A DNA stretch of 64,000 nt from Desulfobulbaceae bacterium (GCA_011390165.1 JAABSV010000001.1:143229-207228); one strand, 5' to 3'. Shown: positions 43,536-52,537, counted from the stretch's first letter. Notes: a model not told the origin generated them from the sequence alone. Made by a program: numbers and translations.

Positions 43536-46500
43536 TTCGGCCTGCGTGGTGACCGAATCGATCATGGCCAGCAGTTGGTCATCACGGAAGTAATTGACCT
43601 GATAGGCCTTGGCCGGGCAAACCCCGGCACAGATGCCACAGCCGGTGCACTTGACCTCGTTGTGGCTGACTCGACCGTCGGTGTCAATGAAGGGGGCACC
43701 AAAGGGGCAATTTTTGACACAGGCCAGGCAGGACATGCAGATCTGCCGGTTGTGTTTGGAAATCACCCCGGAAACAGTAAGCGTGTCATTGGAGAGCAGG
43801 GCCCCCACCCGGCCGGCAGCGGCCAGGGATTGGCTGATCGTCTCTTCCAGATTCTTCGGGGCATGGGCCAGACCGGCGAGGAAAAAGCCTTCGCTGGGAA
43901 AATCGACCGGCCGCAATTTGACATGGGCTTCGAGAAAAAAGCCGTCGCTGTTGCAGGTCAGTTTGAACTTTTTTGCCAACTCGTCGGCATCGGCACGCGG
44001 GCGAAGACCGGCGGAAAGGACCAACGAATCGGCATCAATTACCAGCGGGTGGCCGAGCACCTTGCCACTGAGAGCCACCCGTACCTTGTCAGGCAACACC
44101 TCAACCTCTGGTTTATCGTCCGGGGTATAGAGCAGAAACAGCACACCGAGATCACGGGCTCGACGGTAATATTCCTCCTTCAAGCCGTAGGCACGGAGAT
44201 CACGGTAGATCACCACCACCCGGGCGGTCGGGTCCTTTTCCTTGATGGCAATGCTATTCTTCAGGGCATCCTGGCAGCAGATGCGGGAACAGTAGTTGTG
44301 CGGCTCCTCGCGAGAACCGACACACTGGATCATCACGTAGGTACGGCCGCTGCCCGGGCCCTTTTCAGCCAGGAGGTTCTCAAGACCGCGCTGGGTAATG
44401 ATCCGCTCCGACTGGCCGGCACCATACTCCACCGGCTGGTACTCCTCACCGCCACTGGCAACCAGCATCGCGCCATGGTTAATGTGGCTACCGTCACTCA
44501 GGGTGGTGATAAAATTGCCGACGAAACCGTCGATCTTCTCGACGCCGACACCAAGATGGACGTTGATTGCCGGGTGGGCCATCACTTCGGCAATCACCGC
44601 AGTGAGATAGGCCTGGACATCATCACCGTCGACGGTTCTCCGCACTTGGCCGAGAAGTCCACCAAGTCGGTCAGCCCGCTCCACCAGTTGCACTCCGTAG
44701 CCCTGGCTGGCAATGGAAAGGGCAGCCGTCATTCCGGCGATGCCGCCACCGATTACCAGGGCACTATGGTCAACTCCCACCGAACTGCTGTGCACCGCAT
44801 CCAGGCGACGGGTCTTGGCGATATTCATGTTGACGATTTCAACCGCCTTGGCGGTTGCCAGTTCCTTCTCCTGCATGTGGCACCAGGAGCACTGTTCACG
44901 GATATCGGCCAGTTCGAAGAGGAAACGATTCAAGCCCACCTCGCGGATGGTGTCCTGAAAGAGCGGCGCATGGGTTCGCGGGGTACAGGAAGCGACCACC
45001 ACCCGGTTGAGGTTCTTGTCGCGAATCAGGTCGCGGATCTTCTGCTGACCGTCCGGGGCACAGGCGTAGAGTATCGTTTCAGCGTGCGCCACGCCCGGTT
45101 CCCGGGCTGCGATCTCGGCAACCTTTGCCACATCGACCGTTCCGGCTATATTGGTACCGCAGTGGCAGACGATCACCCCCACCCGCGGTTCCTCACCACT
45201 GATATCACGCTCGTCGGGAAGGACGACCTTACTCACCTCCGTCCCCCGCCGGTCTGCGAGCAGGGCCATGGCCTTGGCGGCGGCACCACTGCCTTGGAGC
45301 ACTGTTTCGGGGATATCCTTGGGGCCCTGGTAGGTGCCGGCGACATAGATACCCGGTCGGGAGGTTTCCACCGGACGCAACTTGGAGGTGGCGGCAAAAC
45401 CGTACGAATCGGCGTCAATCCCGAAAATCCGGGCAAACTCGGCGGCATCGGCACGGGGTTCAAAGCCGATGGAGAGAATCACCAGATCAAACTCCTGGCG
45501 TAGCAGTCGGCCATCCTCACCGACACTGTGCACCTGCAGGTTGCCGGTGGCCGGGTCCTCCACCACGCCGGCAATCATCGCCCGCCGGTAGACCACCCCG
45601 GCGTCATTTTTCGCCTTGTCGATATATTTGTCGAAGTCTTTGCCGAAGGCCCGTAGTTCCATATAGAAGACGGTCGATTCCACCGCCGGGTCGTGTTCCT
45701 TGGCGATGATTGCCTGTTTGGCAGCGTACATGCAGCAGACCGACGAGCACCATGGGTTGGCATTGTGGGCATTGCGGGAACCGACACACTGCACCCAGGC
45801 CAACCGTTTCGGATGGCCGCCGTCGGAGGGCCTGGTCACCGTGCCACCACAGGGGCCGGAGGCAGAGAGAAGCCGTTCAAACTGGAGAGCGGTGACCACA
45901 TTCTTATATTTGCCGTAGCCAAACTCCTGGCTGATTTCCGGTCGATAGGTCTGCAACCCCGGGGTGAGGATCACCGAGCCGACTTGCACATCGATCTGAC
46001 GACCGGTATCGGCAAAATTGATCGCCCCGGCCTCGCACACCTTCTCACACTTACGGCAGACACTTCTGGTCAGGTAGAGACAGTGGGCCGGGTCGATCGC
46101 CCGGGTGTTGGGGACAGCCTGGGGAAAAAGGGCATAAATCGCCTTGCGTTTGTCGAGCCCCTGGTTGAAGGCGTTGACCACCTTGGTCGGGCACTCCGGT
46201 TCACAGGCACCGCAGCCGGTACAACGATCGGGGTCGACATATCGGGGCTGCTCTTTGATGGTGGCGGTAAAGTTGCCCTCTTCACCGCTGAGGGCGGTGA
46301 CCCGGGCCATGGTGTGCAGGCGAATATTGGCGTGGCGGCTCGATTCGACCATCCGTGGCGAAATCATGCACATAGCACAGTCGCCGGTGGGAAAGGTCTT
46401 GTCCAGACGGGACATGGTCCCGCCGATGGAGGGTTCGTCATTGACCATGTGGACCAGCAGGCCGCTGTTGGCCAGGTCCAGTGCCGCCTGCATGCCGCCG

Positions 46501-46565
46501 ATCCCTGAACCAACCACCAGGACCGTACCTGTTCGTTCTCTTTGTTGCTGCTGGGGGTTGACCAC
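43527..46565 (-). CDS. hdrA: Large HdrA-type FAD/iron-sulfur oxidoreductase (double module)
   Basis: A 1012-residue HdrA-family protein of two fused modules. Module 1 (1-457) has FAD loop VVGSGIGGMQ (17-26), DCAMCM (62-67) and a 4Fe-4S motif CTGCGACEPEC (115-125). Module 2 (from about 458) begins like canonical HdrA (VGVIVCHCGTNIAG), with VVASCTPRTH, a second FAD loop IGGGIAGMTAAL (605-616) and two C-terminal 4Fe-4S clusters (CMSCLACVKNC, CTGCGICAGVC). HdrA is the bifurcating flavin subunit of heterodisulfide-reductase-type complexes. No HdrB or HdrC is adjacent; mvhD, metV and metF follow. The start is GTG at 46565 with GGAGG six bases upstream; the 76 codons of extra frame to 46793 are rejected. 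Confidence 0.9.
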   Translation of the reverse strand: MVNPQQQQRERTGTVLVVGSGIGGMQAALDLANSGLLVHMVNDEPSIGGTMSRLDKTFPTGDCAMCMISPRMVESSRHANIRLHTMARVTALSGEEGNFTATIKEQPRYVDPDRCTGCGACEPECPTKVVNAFNQGLDKRKAIYALFPQAVPNTRAIDPAHCLYLTRSVCRKCEKVCEAGAINFADTGRQIDVQVGSVILTPGLQTYRPEISQEFGYGKYKNVVTALQFERLLSASGPCGGTVTRPSDGGHPKRLAWVQCVGSRNAHNANPWCSSVCCMYAAKQAIIAKEHDPAVESTVFYMELRAFGKDFDKYIDKAKNDAGVVYRRAMIAGVVEDPATGNLQVHSVGEDGRLLRQEFDLVILSIGFEPRADAAEFARIFGIDADSYGFAATSKLRPVETSRPGIYVAGTYQGPKDIPETVLQGSGAAAKAMALLADRRGTEVSKVVLPDERDISGEEPRVGVIVCHCGTNIAGTVDVAKVAEIAAREPGVAHAETILYACAPDGQQKIRDLIRDKNLNRVVVASCTPRTHAPLFQDTIREVGLNRFLFELADIREQCSWCHMQEKELATAKAVEIVNMNIAKTRRLDAVHSSSVGVDHSALVIGGGIAGMTAALSIASQGYGVQLVERADRLGGLLGQVRRTVDGDDVQAYLTAVIAEVMAHPAINVHLGVGVEKIDGFVGNFITTLSDGSHINHGAMLVASGGEEYQPVEYGAGQSERIITQRGLENLLAEKGPGSGRTYVMIQCVGSREEPHNYCSRICCQDALKNSIAIKEKDPTARVVVIYRDLRAYGLKEEYYRRARDLGVLFLLYTPDDKPEVEVLPDKVRVALSGKVLGHPLVIDADSLVLSAGLRPRADADELAKKFKLTCNSDGFFLEAHVKLRPVDFPSEGFFLAGLAHAPKNLEETISQSLAAAGRVGALLSNDTLTVSGVISKHNRQICMSCLACVKNCPFGAPFIDTDGRVSHNEVKCTGCGICAGVCPAKAYQVNYFRDDQLLAMIDSVTTQAEPA

Positions 46566-46791
46566 TGTATTCCTCCGTAGATTCGACCGTTCGGGGGATA
46601 AGAGCCGGCCAGAAACCTCGGCCCGGCAAGGCTCCCCCATGGGCTGAGGTGAAGGGAATGGTGCTGATTCAACCATACCGGCACGGCCCTGATGCCGACT
46701 CTGCAACACCGGCCCGCCGCCAGGCCTTACCACCGCTTCCTGGAGGAGACTGGCGATCTGCCCCCGGGTGTCCAAGTTTTGATCACCCGGC

Positions 46792-46820
46792 ATTATAATA
46801 GATTGACCTTGTTATGATAG
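46792..46820 (-). promoter_or_regulatory. Possible hdrA operon promoter
   Basis: On the minus strand a perfect TATAAT (46797-46792) is preceded after 17 bp by CTATCA (46820-46815), a weak -35. It would give a leader of about 220 bases before the hdrA GTG. The -10 is strong but the -35 is poor. Confidence 0.35.
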
Positions 46821-47168
46821 CTTTTTTTTTCCCTCAAGGCTCTTTACTCATAAAAATGATACATTCCATAAATTATGCTTTTTCCGGCCCGTTTCGTCCT
46901 GGCCAGGGTATCGCCAGATTTTTATAAAAATATATTGAATTCATTATGTTATAATACTTCGACACAGGCCGAGGCGGCAGCCACCGAGGCTGCTACAGTA
47001 GAGTACCACCGCAGGCTCAACCCCGATCAAGCCTTCCCCCACCTCTTTGTCCCGCCACCAGCCAAGTTCGATTTGCACCTCGCCGTTTTTTTTATTACAA
47101 CTAGTTGCATGTGACTCCACCCCTCCCTCGGCGGCCGGTAGCCATCGATCGGCCAGTAAAAACCATAA

Positions 47169-47313
47169 GGCTGCCTTGAAAAATTCGAATTTCCGTTCAG
47201 AATCAAGGCAAAGTAAGACAATTTTCCGTAGACATATAGTTGATAATACCGAGGACAAATTGTTTTCGTTCAACGAAAGAGATTAGGCGGAAATTCCATT
47301 TTTCAAGGTGGCC
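47169..47313 (+). mobile_element. MITE-like fold-back element, copy D
   Basis: A 145-bp copy oriented as A and B: left end GGCTGCCTTGAAAAATTCG, right end TTTTTCAAGGTGGCC. It is flanked by a perfect 4-bp duplication ATAA (47165-47168 and 47314-47317). Lying over 20 kb from the other copies, it shows that the family is dispersed rather than a local duplication. Confidence 0.87.
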
Positions 47314-47486
47314 ATAAGAAGTTTGGAAGTTTGCTGGAATGACGCCGGCAGTGCCGTCTCCGGCACGATGCAGGCCTGGCGGAGGAATTACATACAGAGT
47401 ATTGTGTTCGCAGCAATCCTACCGGCGACTACTGCCGGCTTGACGCCGGCAACCGACCGGACAACTGCCAGTTCGAGGAGCAGGAG

Positions 47487-48956
47487 ATGACCACCCCAAA
47501 CTTCATTGGCCAGCTGCATACCCCACGGATTCTGGTCATCGATGATGAGCCCCGGATCCGTGACGCCTGTAACATTGTTCTCAGTGACAAGGGTTTTGAC
47601 GTCAGTGTCGCTGCCGATGGCGAGGCCGGTCTGGCCATGATCAAGGAGCGGCACTACGACATTGTTCTGGTCGACCTGATGATGCCGACCATTTCCGGTT
47701 TTGATGTTCTGTCGGCGGTCCGCGACCACCACCCGGATACGGCCGTAATCGTGATCACCGGCTACGCCACCCTGGAACATTCCATTGAGGCAATGAAGAA
47801 GGGGGCCTTCGACTTCATTCCCAAACCCTTCACACCTGACCAGTTGCGGGCGGTGGTGGATAAATCCCTGCGCTACACCACCGCCCTGCAGGATATTGCC
47901 GACTCGAAGTCCCGCCTGCGGGTGATGGTCAACCGCCTCACCGACGGGGTGATGATCACCGATTCCGGAAAACGAATCGTCCTGGCCAACCCCGCCTTCC
48001 TCCACCTTGTCGGCTATGCCGGTGAGGATGCGGTCGGGCTGCCGGTGGAGGAAGTGCTGGAGAACGAAAAACTGCTCGATTCCATCGATCAGGCCCTGGC
48101 CATGCCGGCCAACACCTTTGCCGAGTTGACCAGTGAAATCAGTTTCTTCAGTGAAGATAAGGAGAAATTTTGCAATGCCCGCTGTGCCCCCTTCCGCGGT
48201 CGGACCAACGAAAACATCGGCACGATCACCGTCCTCAGGGATATAACCGCCCTGAAGAGAATGGACCAGATGAAATCGGACTTTGTCTCCCTGGTCTCCC
48301 ACGAGATCCGCAGCCCGATGAACTCGCTGCTCATGCAGTTGAAGGTGATCCTGGACGGGCTGGCCGGCGAGATAACCGACAAGCAGCGGGAGATTCTTGA
48401 ACGGGCCTCGGCGAAAATCCTCAACCTCAACAACCTGGTGAGCGAACTGCTGGACCTGGCCCGCATCGAATCGGGGCTGATTGCCCACGAAAAGGAAGTG
48501 ATCGACATCGCCGCCCTGCTCCGCGAGCAACTGGCCTTCCATGGGCCCTATGGCGAGGAGAAAAAGGTCAGCCTCAACCTCCAGTGCCCGGAAGAACTGC
48601 CCACTCTCTTTGCCAACCGCCAGAATATGGAGGAGGTGTTTGCCAACCTGATCACCAACGCCATCAAGTACTCTCCGCCGGGAGCCTCTGTCACCGTCAA
48701 AGCGACAGTGGAAGGGGACCATCTCCGCCTTGAAGTGGCTGACACCGGTTTTGGTATCAGCCAGGAAGACCTGGAGAAGATCTTCACCCGCTTCTACCGG
48801 GTAAAAGATGCCCGTACCCGGGATATTCACGGCACCGGCCTCGGTCTCTCCATTGTCAAGTCGATAATCGAGTCCCACCACGGCAATATCAGCGTTGCCA
48901 GCGAAATCGGCCAGGGAACCACCTTCAAGGTTATCCTTCCCCTGCACGGCAGCTGA
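47487..48956 (+). CDS. Receiver-PAS-histidine kinase hybrid
   Basis: A 489-residue cytosolic two-component protein. Domain order: N-terminal receiver (residues 13-130; phospho-acceptor Asp in IVLVDLMMPTISG, with DDEP and KPF), a PAS sensor (about 145-260, DGVMITDSGKRIVLANPAF), HisKA (FVSLVSHEIRSPMNS, His phospho site) and HATPase (NLITNAIKYSPPGA, DTGFGISQEDL, GTGLGLSIVKSI). No membrane segments are present, so it senses an internal signal or receives phosphate from another kinase. GAGGAG precedes the ATG. It has no adjacent DNA-binding response regulator; fold-back element D lies upstream. Confidence 0.92.
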   Translation: MTTPNFIGQLHTPRILVIDDEPRIRDACNIVLSDKGFDVSVAADGEAGLAMIKERHYDIVLVDLMMPTISGFDVLSAVRDHHPDTAVIVITGYATLEHSIEAMKKGAFDFIPKPFTPDQLRAVVDKSLRYTTALQDIADSKSRLRVMVNRLTDGVMITDSGKRIVLANPAFLHLVGYAGEDAVGLPVEEVLENEKLLDSIDQALAMPANTFAELTSEISFFSEDKEKFCNARCAPFRGRTNENIGTITVLRDITALKRMDQMKSDFVSLVSHEIRSPMNSLLMQLKVILDGLAGEITDKQREILERASAKILNLNNLVSELLDLARIESGLIAHEKEVIDIAALLREQLAFHGPYGEEKKVSLNLQCPEELPTLFANRQNMEEVFANLITNAIKYSPPGASVTVKATVEGDHLRLEVADTGFGISQEDLEKIFTRFYRVKDARTRDIHGTGLGLSIVKSIIESHHGNISVASEIGQGTTFKVILPLHGS

Positions 48957-49001
48957 GCTGAGCAACATCCCGGACTCGTTCGGCCCTGCCGCCGACAGCG
49001 G

Positions 49002-49802
49002 TTAAAAGCCATGATGGCCGGCCAGTTTTTCCAACATCATGGCAAAACCGGAACCGAGGGAAAAAAGGGGATCAGCGCCGAGATTCCGGTCGGCACTGCG
49101 GTCGAAAAAGAGGTTCAGGGTGGAACCGAGGCCTTCATCCGCCTGCCAGTAACAGAGCATCATCGGCACCAGCGGCAGTGGGTGGAGAACCACCGAGATA
49201 TCGGCGGCAAACTGCTCCTCCACCTGCCGGCCGTCAAACATATGGACAATATCGTTAAAAAAATCGGGGTACCTGTCCGCCAGATCACGCAGGACATCTT
49301 CGCCCCGTTTCTTAAACAGGGGGTATTTTTCCTTGCCACCGGCCATTTCCCGATAGGGAATCCATTCTCCTTTAGGAGGGATTCCGGGACAATGCAAGAT
49401 ATATTCGAGCAAAGGCACCACCACCCAGGGAATAGTGTGCAGTTGGGTGTGGAAACTCCCCGTCTGATCAATGGCAAAGGGTTTGCCGAGAATCTGCACG
49501 GTTAGCCGCCCATCCTGCCAGCGGCCACCGACCCGTTCGGCAGCGGCGGCCAGATCGACCCCGGCCACCTGCCGGCGCAGGGCCTCAATGCAGGCCTGCT
49601 GTTCATCTGCCGGTTTCCTGGCTGTCGCATCAGCAGCGAACTGCCGGCGCACCGCCGGCTCGAGATGGGGGCACTCGCCGATCTTTCTGCTGCCGAGATA
49701 GACCGCACCGGCAAAGGCCAGACAGGTTTTTTCGCCGCACTCGCGGCAATTGCTTCCCGGCAACCGGGTGAAGACCTCCAGAGCGTTCTTTACCACTGCC
49801 AT
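49002..49802 (-). CDS. 4Fe-4S and DUF3786 domain protein
   Basis: A 266-residue protein. Residues 1-60 hold a (Fe-S)-type four-cysteine motif NCRECGEKTCLAFA plus a later cysteine (IGECPHLEP), as in the small subunit of the corrinoid iron-sulfur protein and RnfB. Residues about 85-260 match DUF3786 (IPWVVVPLLEYILHCPGIPP, FADRSAD-like FFDRSADRNLGADP), a domain of anaerobes with no known function, frequently linked to corrinoid/one-carbon metabolism. GGAGG is four bases before the ATG at 49802; the longer frame to 49880 is not needed. It is convergent with the kinase gene. Confidence 0.78.
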   Translation of the reverse strand: MAVVKNALEVFTRLPGSNCRECGEKTCLAFAGAVYLGSRKIGECPHLEPAVRRQFAADATARKPADEQQACIEALRRQVAGVDLAAAAERVGGRWQDGRLTVQILGKPFAIDQTGSFHTQLHTIPWVVVPLLEYILHCPGIPPKGEWIPYREMAGGKEKYPLFKKRGEDVLRDLADRYPDFFNDIVHMFDGRQVEEQFAADISVVLHPLPLVPMMLCYWQADEGLGSTLNLFFDRSADRNLGADPLFSLGSGFAMMLEKLAGHHGF

Positions 49803-49975
49803 TTCACCTCCGAATTTTTTCCGCCGCTGTTCTCCAGCCGACAGGCCGGTTTTTCTTTTTGCCCTGCAAACCAGGAACATGCTCCAACAGCACTCTACTT
49901 CACAGGAAAATAACTCTCAAGTTGCAGATAATTCGACCATCAACCCACCTTTTCGCCGCCCCCCTTTTATGAGGC

Positions 49976-50004
49976 TTGACAACAACTCGCCAACTCTAGT
50001 ATCA
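49976..50004 (+). promoter_or_regulatory. Possible promoter of the DUF2279 gene
   Basis: A perfect TTGACA (49976-49981) is followed by 17 bp and GTATCA (49999-50004), with TAGTAT two bases earlier as an alternative -10. It lies about 100 bp before the ATG at 50102 in an otherwise empty divergent region. Confidence 0.45.
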
Positions 50005-50101
50005 CTGTGGCATTTACAATCCTGTCGCACCGAAAAAGGTCTGTTATTTCAACACCGGTTCAGCCCGAGCCTTCCCGCCAACCCCTGCCAGGCCAACAAC
50101 A

Positions 50102-50974
50102 ATGCCGAAACACCTTCTCGCCACCGCACTTCCCCTTTGCCTTTTTCTCCTCCTGGCCTCACCAGGAGTTCCTCCCGGCCTGTGCCAGACCACGACGACA
50201 ATCCCCACCACCGCCAACGTGATTGACGAGGGGTGGTGGAGCAGCCAGTCGAAGGAGAACAAGCTCCTCTACACCAACCTTGGCGCGATGGGTTTCATCG
50301 GTTTGTACGGGCTGCTTGACTGGGACTACGGATCAGGCGGCCTGCACAATGCCGATGAAGGCTGGTTCGAGCGGGACTCGAAATATGGCGGTGCCGACAA
50401 GTTGGGACATGTATGGGGGACCTATGTGCTGGCCGACGCCCTCACCGCCCTCTACCGCAGCTACGGCTACGAATCCCGGCAGGCCAACACCTACGCCGCC
50501 CTCTCCGCCTGGGCAGTCCAGGCCTTCATGGAGGTGGGAGATGCCACCAGCGAAACCCAGGGTTTTTCCTGGGAGGATATGCTTACCAACACCATCGGCG
50601 CCCTGACCAGCGTACTGATGGAACGCTACCCGGAATTGGACCGCAAGATCGACCTACGGGTGGAATATGTCTTTGAGACTGATATCAACGGCATTTTCGA
50701 TGACTACTCCAACCACTTCTACTCTGTGGCCCTGAAACTGGACGGCTTTGACGCAGTGCAGAACAACTTCCTCAAATATCTCGAGTTTCATCTTGGCTAT
50801 TACACCCGGGGCTACGGTGATGACACTGAGGAGGATACCCGGGCCACCTATGCCGGTATCAGTTTCAACTTCTCCCGACTCTTCCACCAGCATGGCCACC
50901 ACAAGACCGGCAAGACCCTGGAATATCTCCAGGTACCCTATACCGTGCTGAAAGCGAAAAACGAGCTCGACTGA
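50102..50974 (+). CDS. DUF2279 (YfiM-like) exported protein
   Basis: A 290-residue protein with a cleavable signal peptide (residues 1-28). The block KYGGADKLGHVWGTYVLADAL and the later SAWAVQAFMEVGDATSE are conserved in DUF2279/YfiM proteins, predicted periplasmic or outer-membrane-associated. The C-terminal part (about 180-290) is rich in alternating aromatic residues (HLGYYTRGYG, YAGISFNFSRLF), suggesting membrane-inserted beta strands. Function unknown. It begins its own transcription unit (promoter above) and precedes the ferredoxin gene by 37 bp. Confidence 0.75.
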   Translation: MPKHLLATALPLCLFLLLASPGVPPGLCQTTTTIPTTANVIDEGWWSSQSKENKLLYTNLGAMGFIGLYGLLDWDYGSGGLHNADEGWFERDSKYGGADKLGHVWGTYVLADALTALYRSYGYESRQANTYAALSAWAVQAFMEVGDATSETQGFSWEDMLTNTIGALTSVLMERYPELDRKIDLRVEYVFETDINGIFDDYSNHFYSVALKLDGFDAVQNNFLKYLEFHLGYYTRGYGDDTEEDTRATYAGISFNFSRLFHQHGHHKTGKTLEYLQVPYTVLKAKNELD

Positions 50975-51011
50975 CAGGACAACCGACAAGCATCACTGCA
51001 AGGAGCGCATC

Positions 51012-51203
51012 ATGAAGGCAACGATTACCAAGCAATGCATGGGTGACAGGAACTGCAACAAGCTGTGCCCGGAGGTGTTCGAGTATGATGAGGACCAACT
51101 GCTTTCCATCGTCAAGTACGACGAGATCCCCAAACATCTTGAAGGGATAGTCCGCCAGGCAGCGGCCGAATGCGGGGCCGACGCGATCACCATAAATGAA
51201 TGA
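51012..51203 (+). CDS. Small single-cluster ferredoxin
   Basis: A 63-residue protein with Cys9-x5-Cys15-x3-Cys19-Pro and a distant Cys54, the spacing of monocluster [4Fe-4S]/[3Fe-4S] ferredoxins. The acidic middle (EVFEYDEDQ) is typical. Its stop codon overlaps the ATG of the rubrerythrin gene (ATGA at 51200-51203), so the two are translationally coupled and it may be the electron donor to rubrerythrin. GGAG precedes the ATG. Confidence 0.82.
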   Translation: MKATITKQCMGDRNCNKLCPEVFEYDEDQLLSIVKYDEIPKHLEGIVRQAAAECGADAITINE

Positions 51204-51784
51204 CGGCGATGGGAACCTTCCGCGACAGCCGGACTGCCCACAACCTACTCCTCTCCTATTCGGCGGAAAGCCAGGCAAGAACCAGATACAATTTTTTTGC
51301 CACCCAGGCCAGAGAAGAGGGCTTGATCCAGATAGCCCGCCTCTTTGACGAGACCGCCGAACAGGAGTACGAGCACGCTCTCCGTTTTTTCAAGTTTTTC
51401 AACGGTGGCGAACTGGAAATCAGCGGCACCTTCCCGGCCGGGGTGATCAGAGAGACCCACGCCAACCTGCTCGCCGCAGCCGACCTGGAGGCCTACGTCC
51501 ATGACCAGATGTACCGAGTCTTTGCCGAGGTGGCCGAAAAGGAGGGGTTTCAGCGGGCGGCGGACACCTTCACTGCGATCAATGTCGCCGAAAAGAACCA
51601 TCAGCTGATGTTTCTGGAACTGGCCGACAACCTGGCCACCGGCCGGGCCTTCCAGCGCACGGAAAACCTGGTGTGGAAGTGCATCAACTGCGGCTATCTG
51701 CACACCGGCAAGACCCCGCCTGACAAGTGCCCGGCCTGCGTCAGACCCCGGGGGTATTTCGAAATCCTCCGGCGAAACTGGTAG
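51200..51784 (+). CDS. Rubrerythrin
   Basis: A 194-residue peroxide-detoxifying protein. The ferritin-like di-iron domain (about 10-145) shows SAESQARTRYNFFA, DETAEQEYEHALRFF and AEKNHQLMF, giving the glutamate and histidine ligands; the C-terminal rubredoxin-like domain has CINCGYLHTG and CPAC. It reduces hydrogen peroxide in anaerobes, using electrons from a rubredoxin or ferredoxin, probably the coupled gene upstream. The start could also be the second ATG at 51209 (MGTFRDS), which is closer to typical family N termini. Confidence 0.92.
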   Translation: MTAMGTFRDSRTAHNLLLSYSAESQARTRYNFFATQAREEGLIQIARLFDETAEQEYEHALRFFKFFNGGELEISGTFPAGVIRETHANLLAAADLEAYVHDQMYRVFAEVAEKEGFQRAADTFTAINVAEKNHQLMFLELADNLATGRAFQRTENLVWKCINCGYLHTGKTPPDKCPACVRPRGYFEILRRNW

Positions 51785-51796
51785 CCGCGAGCCCCG

Positions 51797-52537
51797 TCAC
51801 TCCTCAGCTGCCGGGTCCGCGTCGCCCTTTTCGGCGCCGGCCCGGTCTGTTGCCCCATCAATCGCCCTGTCTATTGCCCTGTCTATTGCTTTAGCCAGTT
51901 GCCGGCGGTGTATTTTTCCGGCGAAGTGGACCGGGCTCTTGCCGTGAATGGGGTCCCAGCCGGCTGGGTTTGCCGAGCAGAAAAACTGGGTCTCCAGACC
52001 GACCCTGCGGGCCGCATCGGCTACCGGGTGGCCGATCAGCCGCTCTGCTGCCGCCCAGGTGGCACCGCAGGGGGCGCCACGGACTACCTGCACGGCACTG
52101 ATCAGACCGTCCTTGATCTCAACGACAAACTCCGGCGCACCAAACATCTCCCCATAGGATGCCAGTTCAGGGTCTTTCGGCAGACCACAACAGGTGGGAG
52201 GGGTGTGCACCCCCGAGCCGACACTTTTTTTTCCGGAGGCGATGAGGGGGACACCCTGTCTGGCACACAGGGCGGCAAGGTCGCTGGCAAGATCACCGTG
52301 CTGGAGATAATCGAGAACCAGGTCGGCATCGATTTTCTCCGGCAGCCAGGGGCTGGTATCGTCGATCACCCCGGGCAGCTGCTCGTCGATGGAGTAGATT
52401 GTCAGTTCAATACAGGCACCGCCATACTGGCGCAACCCGACGATCTTTCGTTCGCCACTGCCGTTTTGCTGGAAGACCAGCACACGTTGCCGTTTGTTTG
52501 CCACCCCTGCCCTCCCTTGCCTTTGCCCATCGGCCAC
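51797..52537 (-). CDS. DUF166 domain protein
   Basis: A 246-residue protein of the DUF166 family, often mislabelled as thymidylate synthase. The middle contains TPPTCCGLPKDPELASYGEMFGAP and VVRGAPCGATWAAAERLIG, conserved cysteine-bearing blocks of the family found in methanogens and strict anaerobes; a redox or metal role is likely but unproven. The C terminus has the low-complexity repeat AIDRAIDRAIDGATDRAG, encoded by tandem 12-bp units (51864-51887), not part of the family core. It follows the unknown gene at 52573 on the same strand by 35 bp. Confidence 0.75.
   Translation of the reverse strand: MADGQRQGRAGVANKRQRVLVFQQNGSGERKIVGLRQYGGACIELTIYSIDEQLPGVIDDTSPWLPEKIDADLVLDYLQHGDLASDLAALCARQGVPLIASGKKSVGSGVHTPPTCCGLPKDPELASYGEMFGAPEFVVEIKDGLISAVQVVRGAPCGATWAAAERLIGHPVADAARRVGLETQFFCSANPAGWDPIHGKSPVHFAGKIHRRQLAKAIDRAIDRAIDGATDRAGAEKGDADPAAEE

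Larger units (their letters stand above)
46566..47486. other. Long divergent intergenic region (hdrA / histidine kinase)
   Basis: 921 bp with no convincing gene. It contains a possible hdrA promoter (46792-46820), an AT-rich block around 46800-46960, fold-back element D (47169-47313) and 173 bp of leader before the kinase gene. Small open frames here do not resemble proteins. Confidence 0.6.

Noticed and set aside
43482..43544. Possible CRISPR-like repeat array
   Set aside because: Units are contiguous 9-mers without spacers and no cas genes are present.
43161..45503. 780-codon open frame on the plus strand, antisense to hdrA
   Set aside because: Shadow of the GC-rich hdrA codons; no domain motifs, composition typical of antisense frames.
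46566..46793. N-terminal extension of hdrA to 46793
   Set aside because: The extra 76 residues have no family similarity and a ribosome-binding site with GTG lies at 46565.
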